A stretch of DNA of 32,895 nt from Phocaeicola paurosaccharolyticus JCM 15092 (GTDB lineage: Bacteria > Bacteroidota > Bacteroidia > Bacteroidales > Bacteroidaceae), in the NCBI RefSeq assembly GCF_000613805.1, contig NZ_BAJR01000036.1:1-32895 (forward strand), in the 5' to 3' direction. Shown here one piece after another: positions 26,411-32,895 of this stretch. Position numbers and translations under genes: made by a program. The notes under the pieces were generated by a model that ran no database searches, was not told the origin of the DNA, and saw nothing but the letters and a program-made list of their open reading frames with translations. Positions within the stretch are counted from its first letter, which is position 1; each line of letters opens with the position of its first letter.

Positions 26411-26500
26411 CATTAAAAACAGAAACAAGCCTATACTCATAAGTACCACCTCGTAATAATAAAATACACAATATTGTCTTTTTATGTGGGCGTTGACGGA
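26411..26500. repeat. Left direct repeat (attachment-site-like) of the tRNA-Val island
   Basis: Bases 26433-26500 match 32725-32793 with one single-base gap and one substitution; weaker similarity extends left to about 26411. The right 13 bases (26488-26500) equal the 3' end of the tRNA-Val gene. The rest is a degenerate copy of the tRNA terminator hairpin (26426-26436 with 26443-26453). To the right of 26500 the sequence diverges from the tRNA. Confidence 0.8.
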
Positions 26501-26685
26501 ACTTATTTAACCAATCAAACCTGTGTATAATCAATGTGTTAACTTTTTCGTGCCTTTCTTTACACACAGATTGCACACATTTTTTGAGGCGAAATAGATG
26601 CGAGCAAATAGCTTTAGCTATGACAAAAAATAGCTATTTCCCTGATATTTACAAGCGACATTCCGGAAAATATTCAAACTCTTTT

Positions 26686-27729
26686 TCAATATTCCGGTTT
26701 GTCTTGCTTCTCTTCGATACGCTTTATTTCTTTATCAAAATCAGATTCAAACAAGCGGTCTTGTACGATACGATATTTTTCAAATTCGCTTTCTGCAAAA
26801 TCTTTTGCCATCAGGGCAGTAACTTTTCCACTATTTTGTAATATTTCCCGGTCGTCGGCTTCTAAGAACCTATCAAGACGTTTCGCCCAATCTTCCATTG
26901 TCATTGGGATATGTCTTCTTGCGCGGTCTTCCGCCAAATCAAGATAAGCATTGACAATACGTCCCAACGATTCCAGTTCTGTTTCAGTCAGGTAGTTTTT
27001 AGCGATGGAGACATCGGTTTTCACTACTTTGCCGTCGGGGCTTTTCTCCCACGAAGTCAATCCCATGTGTTCTTTCTCTGCATTGGCTCTTGATATAATA
27101 AGTTCAGCAGCAGTATGACCGTGTATAGCATAATGCAATTTATTTTGGACTTTGGCGAAAAACTCTTTTGTGGTAACTGCATCCTTGTTGTAATCCATTG
27201 CTGTGGCGTAAATATCCGTTATTTTCTGGTAGAATCGGCGCTCACTCAACCGGATTTCCCGGATTTCGGCAAGTAGGTGCTCAAAATAATCCTCATTGAG
27301 GAATGTACCGTTCTCCATACGCTTTTTATCGATGATGTAGCCACGAATGGCATAATCACGTAAAACGGATGTAGCCCACTGACGAAATTGTGTTGCTCTT
27401 TGGGAATTAACACGGTAACCGATTGAAATAATAGCATCAAGATTATAAAATTCAATATCACGGGTAACTTGTCTATTCCCTTCGGTTTGAACTTGTGCAA
27501 AAATTGCACAAGTTGCTTCTTTTATTAGTTCACCTTCCTGATAGATATTTGCCAGATGCTTGGTAATGACACTCCTATCTACGTCAAACAATGAGGCAAT
27601 CAGTTTTTGAGTAAGCCAAACAGTTTCATCTTGCACTCGTACTTCAATCGTATTTTCTCCCGATTGAGAAGTAAATACCAAAAATTCGGCAGTGCTATTT
27701 CGTATTTGAAATTCCTTTTTTCTACTCAT
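26686..27729 (-). CDS. RhuM family virulence-type protein
   Basis: A 347-residue cytoplasmic protein of the RhuM family, named after a Salmonella pathogenicity-island gene. Its biochemical function is not settled; family members are common on genomic islands and near defence genes. Family landmarks: ETVWLTQKLIASLFDVDRSV then ITKHLANIYQEGEL (an HTH-like DNA-binding part), EGNRQVTRDIEFYNLDAIIS, IGYRVNSQRATQFRQWAT, and VLRDYAIRGYIIDKKRM. A conserved C-terminal half follows (MDYNKDAVTTKEFFAKVQNK, HTAAELIISRANAEK, MTMEDWAKRLDRFLE). It is complete, with no frameshift. It appears more GC-rich than the fimbrial genes to its left, in line with transfer. It has its own promoter. Confidence 0.88.
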   Translation of the reverse strand: MSRKKEFQIRNSTAEFLVFTSQSGENTIEVRVQDETVWLTQKLIASLFDVDRSVITKHLANIYQEGELIKEATCAIFAQVQTEGNRQVTRDIEFYNLDAIISIGYRVNSQRATQFRQWATSVLRDYAIRGYIIDKKRMENGTFLNEDYFEHLLAEIREIRLSERRFYQKITDIYATAMDYNKDAVTTKEFFAKVQNKLHYAIHGHTAAELIISRANAEKEHMGLTSWEKSPDGKVVKTDVSIAKNYLTETELESLGRIVNAYLDLAEDRARRHIPMTMEDWAKRLDRFLEADDREILQNSGKVTALMAKDFAESEFEKYRIVQDRLFESDFDKEIKRIEEKQDKPEY

Positions 27730-27801
27730 ACTTTAGGATTCCTTTTTAGAATATACCTTATAAACTGTTAGTTTCATTCGCCAAACCATTGATGTATCCT
27801 G

Positions 27802-27832
27802 CAAATATAACACTTTCTGCAAAATTTGACAA
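27802..27832 (-). promoter_or_regulatory. Promoter of the RhuM-like gene
   Basis: On the minus strand TTG (27832-27830), a 20-base spacer and TATATTTG (27809-27802) fit the Bacteroidota promoter pattern. Transcription would start near 27795, about 66 bases before the ATG at 27729. Confidence 0.5.
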
Positions 27833-27894
27833 CATAATTAATGAGCTGTTTTTCAGCAGCTATCCTTCAATATATTTTTTTTCTTTTTTATCTG

Positions 27895-28435
27895 TTAAAC
27901 ACCTCTATTATGGGAAGAATGAATAAGGCGATACTTTGAGGATTTACTCTTCTTGTGAAAAAAAATGAGCAAATTCTCCCAAACCCGTAGGCTTGGCACT
28001 GACGTTTTACGTCTCGTTCTCTTTCCGTTGTACTCGTTCAAATACTCACGAGGCTCTGTAATCTCAACAGGATCCTTGGTGAATATCACGTCGGTAATGA
28101 AGTATCTCGAAATGAATACCTTGGCGAACGGAGCGCAGAAATCATCATCGCCCTTATCGGCCGTATCACATGCACCGATAACACCGTCAGAATGCTTTCC
28201 TTCAATATCAGTGCACTGTATTGCGATAAGTTCCTTGCCGTCTGACTCAACGACACGTACCTTAAGGCCTAACTGTTGCGCCTGCTCATATAATCCATTA
28301 CCTGCTATGATAATATCATCTTTATCGAAGTATTGAACGGCTAGCACCGAATTGAGAAAGGCTCTTGTTGATTAATGATTTGTTTGCATCGTCATGAACA
28401 CGATAGTTATGTGGGTCAAATAGAATATTCTCCAT
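27895..28435 (-). pseudogene. Phage remnant: ParB-like N-terminus joined to a terminase-like segment
   Basis: From the ATG at 28435 the frame reads MENILFDPHNYRVHDDANKS and on to SQFGASRSILR, stopping at 28322. Reading continues in another frame as DKDDIIIAGNGLYEQAQQLG and VVESDGKELIAIQ. Together these resemble the N-terminal ParB/sulfiredoxin-like domain of phage-borne proteins, with a shift near 28327 (one base extra or two missing). After about 50 residues of the second frame (27895-28347, 150 residues) the sequence changes to GVIGACDTADKGDDDF, then FITDVIFTKDPVEITEP. This resembles the nuclease domain of phage terminase large subunits (DTA.KGDD and the DVI.TK.P.E.TEP segment). The last 50 residues resemble nothing I know. 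The large middle and end parts of both genes are missing. Confidence 0.45.
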
Positions 28436-28444
28436 CTATACCTT

Positions 28445-28476
28445 TTTCAGTAAAATATAAGATGGAAATATTTTTG
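28445..28476 (+). promoter_or_regulatory. Promoter of the DUF4145 gene
   Basis: TTTC (28445-28448), 20 bases, then TATTTTTG (28469-28476), an exact -7 match. The ATG at 28536 is 59 bases downstream. Confidence 0.45.
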
Positions 28477-28535
28477 TACATTCTATCAAATAATCAATTA
28501 CTTTTATACTTATTAATCAATAAATTAAATGTATT

Positions 28536-29204
28536 ATGAAATGTCCACATTGTCAGGTAGAAGTAAATGAGAGTTTTAGAGAAGTCTATTTAGGAGATTA
28601 TGAAGATAATATGAAATATAGTATATTCTTTATGAAATGCCCGAACACTGATTGTAACAAAATCATTATTAAAATGGGTATATCTGAATATCTTATTAAT
28701 GTTGGAGTGAATAGGCTGTCCGGAGAAAATATTATTTATAAACAAATATATCCATTATCAAGTGGTCATACTCCTGCTGCACCAGAAGTAGAAAAAAGTT
28801 TAGCTGAAGATTATAACGAAGCTTGTTTGGTCCTTCCTCTTAGCACAAAAGCAAGCGCAGCCTTAAGTCGTAGATGTTTGCAGAATATCATTCGCACAAA
28901 AGCGGAAATTAAGAAGAAAAACCTTAAAATGGAGATTGATGCACTTATAGATGCAAATATGATCCCATCATACTTAAGCGATAATCTTAATATAATACGT
29001 GGATATGGCAATATTGCAGCTCATGGAATAGAAGACCAAGCTTCTGGAGAAATATTGGATGTTGAGCCCACTGAGGCAGAATTTCTATTGGACATAATAG
29101 AATTACTTTTTGACTTTTATTTCGTTCAGCCAGCTAAATCTGCTACAATTAAAGAGGAACTTAATAAAAAATTAATAAGTGCAGGCCAGAAGCCCGTATC
29201 GTAA
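28536..29204 (+). CDS. DUF4145 domain-containing zinc-ribbon protein
   Basis: A 222-residue cytoplasmic protein. Two cysteine pairs, CPHC (3-6) and CPNTDC, about 30 residues later, form a likely zinc ribbon. Residues about 95-190 fit DUF4145: PLSTKASAALSRRCLQNIIR, then MIPSYLSDNLNIIRGYGNIA, AHGIEDQASG, and DIIELLFDFYFVQPAK. DUF4145 occurs alone and fused to restriction-enzyme subunits, and is frequent in defence neighbourhoods, but its own function is unknown. Here it has its own promoter and terminator and sits 101 bases from the phage remnant, divergent from it, in the tRNA-Val island. Confidence 0.8.
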   Translation: MKCPHCQVEVNESFREVYLGDYEDNMKYSIFFMKCPNTDCNKIIIKMGISEYLINVGVNRLSGENIIYKQIYPLSSGHTPAAPEVEKSLAEDYNEACLVLPLSTKASAALSRRCLQNIIRTKAEIKKKNLKMEIDALIDANMIPSYLSDNLNIIRGYGNIAAHGIEDQASGEILDVEPTEAEFLLDIIELLFDFYFVQPAKSATIKEELNKKLISAGQKPVS

Positions 29205-29222
29205 TAAATTAGCGCTATCCTA

Positions 29223-29265
29223 TAAATTAAAAGGGAACAACTCTAAGCTGCTCCCTTTTAATTTA
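29223..29265. terminator. Bidirectional terminator between DUF4145 and TonB receptor genes
   Basis: A 14-bp perfect stem, TAAATTAAAAGGGA (29223-29236) with TCCCTTTTAATTTA (29252-29265), and a 15-base loop. The outer arms are A-rich on the left and T-rich on the right, so it can act on both strands. It lies 18 bases after the DUF4145 stop. Confidence 0.75.
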
Positions 29266-29316
29266 GCATTTGGTTCTACCGCCTTTGCCTTTTTTCTTTG
29301 TGCTACATTCTACCAT
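29263..29316 (-). CDS. Candidate 17-residue basic peptide ORF
   Basis: ATG at 29316 opens MVECSTKKKGKGGRTKC and a TAA that lies in the arm of the terminator hairpin. The product would be strongly basic with two cysteines. It is on the same strand as, and downstream of, the TonB receptor gene. There is no clear ribosome binding site. It may be chance; I recognise no family. Confidence 0.2.
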   Translation of the reverse strand: MVECSTKKKGKGGRTKC

Positions 29317-29351
29317 GATTACAAATTTTATTGTTATAAATGACTCAGTCA

Positions 29352-29435
29352 TTATTCTTTGTGATCTTCATCTGCTACCTCCTGCAAGTTTCCTGTTAGC
29401 AAAATGAAAAATTTTATTCTTGTAAAATCATTCAT
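29352..29435 (-). CDS. Candidate 27-residue peptide ORF
   Basis: ATG at 29435 opens MNDFTRIKFFILLTGNLQEV followed by an acidic end, 73 bases after the TonB receptor stop and on the same strand. It has a short hydrophobic stretch and could be a leader peptide. An AGGAGG inside it precedes a second, 8-codon ORF (29345-29371). No family recognised; low confidence. Confidence 0.15.
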   Translation of the reverse strand: MNDFTRIKFFILLTGNLQEVADEDHKE

Positions 29436-29508
29436 AAGCATAGTTATTTATAGTTAACAATTCTACATTGTTGAATAAAACAAACTATTCCCAATGAGAG
29501 AACATAAA

Positions 29509-31838
29509 CTAAAATTCAATCTTGTAACTAATGTTTGGGATAATAACAGCCTCTCTTTCGGGCTCTACCAAATGCGTCTTAAAGTTGTATCGATGACCTC
29601 GATAGTCTTTGTTACTAGTTGCATTTAGCACCTTAATAGCAAACTCATGAGATAAATTCTTCTTGTTAATTTTGTAGCTTACATTCAAGTGTAAAAGAAA
29701 GGCTGGAGATAATTGTTTCGAGAAGGCTTTGTTTTCATCATAAATTGCATCTTCCTCTTTCTGAGATGCATCAAGATTAATAGGCGAGTATCTGTCTCCT
29801 CCTTGATAAGATAATCGAATATTAGCATTGAACATATTTTGTTTACCAAGTCCTACCATCCACTCTTTTCCTGCTAATGCATTGAATACAAAGTTTCGAT
29901 TATACCTTGTGTTTCTCCATTTATTATCTCCTGCCTTGTAACGAGAATCAAAAATAGATGCGGTGAGCATATAGTAATAACCTTCTGACATATATTTTTC
30001 AAAGGTTATATCAATACCATAATTGACTCCTTTTCCCTTATTAGAAAGTTTATTGGTTATGAACCAATCATTTTGAAGGTTTATAAACGAAAATGTACTA
30101 TCACTCATAATGGGAACATTATATAATTGTTGGAAATAAGGTTCAATCTTAACATGATAGTTGTTTCCAATATTTAGGTCATAGGATAATACAATGTGAT
30201 GAGCTTTTGTAAAATCCATATCTTTATTAATAAGTTCACCCTCTTTCGATTTAGTAAAGTAATAATTCAACATTTCTAATCTGCTATGTAGTCCATAAGA
30301 AAGAGCTAAAGATTGATTTGGTTTAAATTTCCATGACAATGCTGCTCTGGGTTCTATCGTATAGTTATTATTTAGTGTGAATAATTGCGTATTGACACCT
30401 AGATTAAGCGTCCATTTATCCGAAAATTGTAAAGATGAATTAGTATATGCAGACAGCAGAGAACTGAAACCAGATTCATCGGTTATGGCATTCATTGGCT
30501 TTTGATGTGTCGCTTCTTCTAATAGTAGATTATATTTAAGTCCTATAACCCTCAATCCTGTTTTATTGGTGTGTATCCCACTATATTTCTTATTAAGCGA
30601 TGACGCGAATACAAAATTCCAATTAGTTGACTTTATTAGATTTTGCGGAATAGGTTTTGCATTAGCATCCATTCTTTCAGTATGCATATCAAGACCACTC
30701 ACTGTGGTAGCCAAAGATGCTTTAAGTGTTGCGTTATTCCACACTCTTAGTTTGTGATTCAGACCAATAGCTCCCATGTATTGCTTTACATTTTGATCTT
30801 CCTTGTCCTGCATATATTCCCATTTATCAGGATTGGTTTCTGCATTTTGCCCCGAGCGATCAATCAAGCCTACTCCCCAGACGGAAAATACACCAGCATT
30901 TTTAGTTGGAAAATTAAATTTGAAAGACAAATCCTGATACTTTGTGTTCTCTGCATCCTCAGGTAGCAGAGAAGAAGTAGTCCTAGTGTTGAATACCTAT
31001 AATTGAAAATATAAGAAGAATTACTTCCTTTCTTGAATGGACCTTCGGAAGCAACATCTATTCCTATCAACCCGAGTTGAACCATATTTTCTCGTTTTTG
31101 ATTATTCCCTGTACGTAGATTCATATCAAACACTCCAGATAAAGCATTTGAGTATTCAGCTGGAAATGCACCTGTCATAAAATCAGAATTACCTAATACA
31201 AAACTGCTTAATGCAGATAAACCTCCTCCTCCGAATGTAGTTACTTCTGCAAAGTGGTTTGGATTAGGAATTTCAACATCTTCCATTCTCCATTGCAGAA
31301 ATTTAGGTGCATTTCCCCTTATCACAATACCATTATTCCCGATACTGCTTGTTACTCCTGCAAAAGATGTGGCTAACCTTGCCGGATCATCGAAACCTCC
31401 TGCATACCGGCTTGCTTCTTCTACACTCAACATACGGGCACTCCCTAATGCCATATTATTTAGGGGTTGTGATTTATTTATCTGAGGAGTGACAACAATC
31501 TCATCGAGCTGTTTCGAGTTTTCGACCATTGCAATTTCCAGATACAGCTCTTTGGAAGAAGATAATAGTTGCTCTTTTATAATAATAGGATTATAGCCAA
31601 TTAATGCTACCTTAATATCATAGCGCCCTATCGGAACATTTTGTATTTTAAATTGTCCTAAACTATCTGTACTTACTCCTAAAGGTCTCTTACTATTTAG
31701 TATTGCTACCGTTGCATATTCAATTGGTTTGTTTGATTGTTTATCATATACTATACCTCGTATATTTTGAGAAGACTGACCGTAAAATATACCTAAAGAA
31801 AAGACATTTAATAAAAGAAATAGTAACGTTTTATTCAT
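29509..31838 (-). CDS. TonB-dependent receptor with carboxypeptidase-like N-terminal domain, frameshifted
   Basis: An outer-membrane active-uptake receptor. Two frames (31838 down to about 30969, then 30930 to 29509) join into one 776-residue protein if one base is added near 30969-30971, in a CTT/CTC repeat. The left frame otherwise runs into a nonsense tail to 30870. I start at MNKTLLFLLLNVFSLGIFYG (31838), a signal peptide, rather than at 31865. Residues about 24-85 form a carboxypeptidase-regulatory-like domain (IRGIVYDKQSNKPIEYATVA). The plug follows (about 110-220; LDEIVVTPQI, GIVIRGNAPKFLQWRMEDVE). The rest is the 22-strand barrel, ending in an aromatic-rich segment with terminal Phe (IPNISYKIEF). 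It is not accompanied by a SusD-like gene, so a SusC role is unlikely. The ligand is unknown. It is divergent from a LuxR-type regulator 80 bases away. Confidence 0.85.
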
Positions 31839-31918
31839 GATTTTACCTAATTTTGTTTTGTACAAAGTAAGATACTGTCCTCTAGGAGATCAATACTGAT
31901 TTATCATTATATTGCCAT

Positions 31919-32654
31919 ATGGAAGATTTACAAAAGGAACATGCTCGGCTTTTATCATTGCAGAGTTTTGATGAAGCTGACCTTGATTATTCTCTACTGG
32001 AATATCATAAGCAAATGCTGTCTCATTTAGCTAAAGTTTCCAATAGTGGTATAACAGTTTTTGATATGTATAAGAGGAAGCATGTATATACATCTTTTAA
32101 TTTCGGTGAGATATTTGGTGATTGTAAAGAAGGCATAGATGAACGCGTACATCCTGACGATTTATATTCTTTGGTAAGAAACGGTATTGCTGTACTTAAG
32201 TTTTTACATGCTAATAAAGAAAACTTGCAGGATTATAAAATGGTTTCAGAATTCCGCATTCGTAATTATACAGGTCAGTATATGAGGGTGGTAGAGCAAT
32301 ACACCTTATTGGAAAAAGATAAGTCGGGAAATGCATGGTTAGCACTTAGTGTTTTAGATTTATCTCCTGACCAAAGCTCATTTAAAACAGTGAGATGTCA
32401 TATCTTAAATGTAAAAGATAATAAGTTTTTTTCTATCGAAAACCTATTATCCCGAAAAGCATCAGCTTACTACCAGAGAGATAGCTATTTTACAGTTAAT
32501 AAAAGAAGGCTTGCTAAGTAAGGAAATATCAGAACAGCTATTTATTAGTGTACACACAGTTAATACGCATAGACAAAGAATATTAGAGAAGTTAGATGTA
32601 AATAATTCTATGGAGGCTGTTAAATATGCTTCAGCATTGGGATTGATCAGCTAA
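31919..32654 (+). CDS. LuxR-type transcriptional regulator with PAS-like domain, frameshifted
   Basis: A regulator whose frame shifts near 32465. The open frame from 31919 stops at 32521 in a false tail. In the other frame, from 32466, the sequence reads LTTREIAILQLIKEGLLSKE and continues through the LuxR helix-turn-helix (QLFISVHTVNTHRQRILEKL, SMEAVKYASALGLIS) to TAA at 32652-32654. The junction needs one base removed or two added, giving about 244-245 residues. The N-terminal 150 residues resemble a PAS-like sensor (GITVFDMYKRKHVYTSFNFG, IDERVHPDDLYSLV, EFRIRNYTGQYMRVVEQYTL). Such proteins are common beside TonB receptors in Bacteroidota. It probably controls the divergent receptor gene. 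Confidence 0.8.
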
Positions 32655-32704
32655 TGTAGGCTAAATTTATATTATTTCGGTATGAGCCGTTTTTTCGGAT
32701 AGTA

Positions 32705-32793
32705 TATTAAGCAAAAACGAGCCGATACTCATAAAGTACCACCTCGTAATAATAAAATACACAATATTATCTTTTTATGTGGGCGTTGACGGA
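32705..32793. repeat. Right direct repeat (attachment-site-like) of the tRNA-Val island
   Basis: The counterpart of 26411-26500. Its last 13 bases (32781-32793) are the 3' end of the intact tRNA-Val gene. The core 32725-32793 differs from the left copy by one extra A and one G/A change, so the duplication is not very recent or the two copies come from different sources. Confidence 0.8.
32713..32746 (-). terminator. Terminator of tRNA-Val
   Basis: On the minus strand CGAGGTGGTAC (32746-32736) pairs with GTATCGGCTCG (32728-32718) around a 7-base loop, with one mismatch and two G-T pairs, followed by TTTTTG. It lies 35 bases beyond the tRNA 3' end. The left repeat carries a weaker version. Confidence 0.6.
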
Positions 32794-32854
32794 TTCGAAC
32801 CGCCGACCCTCTGCTTGTAAGGCAGATGCTCTGAACCAGCTGAGCTAAACGCCC
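32781..32854 (-). tRNA. tRNA-Val (anticodon TAC)
   Basis: The 74-base minus-strand sequence folds as a complete cloverleaf. The acceptor is GGGCGTT with AACGCCC, the D arm is GCTC...GAGC, and the anticodon stem TCTGC/GCAGA encloses the loop CTTACAA (anticodon TAC). The T arm is GGCGG TTCGAAT CCGTC. CCA is not encoded. Its 3' end is the boundary of the island to the left. Confidence 0.97.
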
Positions 32855-32882
32855 TTTATGACTTTTAAATATATTTTCGGGT

Positions 32883-32895
32883 GGGCGTTGACGGA
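32883..32895 (-). tRNA. 3' end of a second tRNA-Val, cut by the window edge
   Basis: The last 13 bases are identical to the 3' end of the complete tRNA-Val and lie 28 bases upstream of it on the minus strand, as expected for a tandem tRNA-Val pair. The remainder is outside the window. Confidence 0.7.

Larger units (their letters stand above)
29205..29508. other. Gap with a terminator and tiny minus-strand ORFs
   Basis: The 304 bases between the convergent DUF4145 and TonB receptor genes hold a strong hairpin (29223-29265) and three very short minus-strand ORFs: 29352-29435 (27 codons), 29345-29371 (8 codons with a strong Shine-Dalgarno AGGAGG 6 bases before its ATG) and 29263-29316 (17 codons). 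Nothing else is recognisable. Confidence 0.4.
26488..32780. mobile_element. 6.3 kb integrated island at tRNA-Val, no integrase seen
   Basis: The segment between the two direct repeats lies against the 3' end of tRNA-Val(TAC), the classic target of tyrosine-recombinase elements. It contains a RhuM-like gene, a ParB/terminase chimera, a DUF4145 gene, tiny ORFs, a TonB receptor and a LuxR-type regulator. No integrase, excisionase or relaxase is recognisable, so it is probably a defective relic or one mobilised by other elements. The 26501-26685 stretch beside the left end has several short repeats but no gene. An alternative origin is loss of intervening sequence from a tRNA-Val tandem array. 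Confidence 0.55.

Noticed and set aside
26501..26685. Remnant of an integrase gene beside the left repeat
   Set aside because: The stretch has short repeats that could be recombinase arm sites, but no frame gives tyrosine-recombinase motifs such as the R..H.R box or the catalytic Tyr.
29345..29371. 8-codon ORF with a perfect AGGAGG
   Set aside because: The Shine-Dalgarno is real in the sequence, but eight codons inside another frame are too little to call a gene; kept only as a remark in the gap entry.
1..32895. CRISPR array
   Set aside because: No series of regularly spaced identical repeats was seen anywhere in the window.

Overview
The window comes from a low-GC Bacteroidota chromosome, most likely order Bacteroidales. 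The evidence is a mutAB methylmalonyl-CoA mutase pair, a type V (Mfa/FimA-like) fimbrial operon with DUF3575 and DUF3868 genes, a TonB-dependent receptor with a carboxypeptidase-like N-terminal domain, several LuxR- and AraC-type regulators, and repeated upstream matches to the Bacteroidota -7 box TAnnTTTG. I cannot fix the genus from the sequence alone.

Layout. (1) 48-5580, minus strand: a two-catalytic-domain SGNH/GDSL esterase (frameshifted), an ABC-F ATPase and an AspT/YidE-type transporter. (2) 5861-9918, plus strand: mutA and mutB, overlapping by ATGA, closed by a strong hairpin terminator; together they interconvert succinyl-CoA and methylmalonyl-CoA. (3) 10218-10733, minus strand: a DUF3795 protein preceded by an internally deleted GyrI-like gene. 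(4) 11086-14801: cysK, mnmA, a LuxR-type response regulator and a DUF2461 protein. (5) 14822-25244: an 8.2 kb, six-gene fimbrial operon on the minus strand (major subunit, two FimB/Mfa2-like subunits, a 900-residue tip-like protein, DUF3575, DUF3868/OmpA-like). A membrane-spanning TPR/HTH regulator is transcribed divergently from it. (6) 25469-26401: an AraC-type regulator. (7) 26488-32780: a 6.3 kb island bounded by near-identical direct repeats that carry the last 13 bases of tRNA-Val and its terminator. It holds a RhuM-like protein, a ParB/terminase-like phage remnant, a DUF4145 zinc-ribbon protein, and a TonB receptor with a divergent LuxR-type regulator. It contains no recognisable integrase. 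(8) 32781-32895: tRNA-Val(TAC) and the 3' end of a second copy.

The most important caution is that at least six conserved reading frames are broken by one- or two-base shifts with perfectly conserved protein sequence on both sides: the SGNH esterase, mutA, mutB twice, the TonB receptor and the LuxR regulator. In mutA and mutB each is restored by lengthening a 1-2 base run by one base. Uncorrected sequencing or assembly indels explain this better than independent gene decay. The GyrI-like and ParB/terminase remnants are different: large pieces are missing, so they look like real decay.

The parts most worth following up are the tRNA-Val island with its RhuM and DUF4145 genes and phage chimera, the fimbrial operon with a shared Ser-Arg-Ala maturation motif and a membrane-tethered regulator, a 19-bp perfect inverted repeat just before mnmA, and tiny candidate ORFs behind the TonB receptor.
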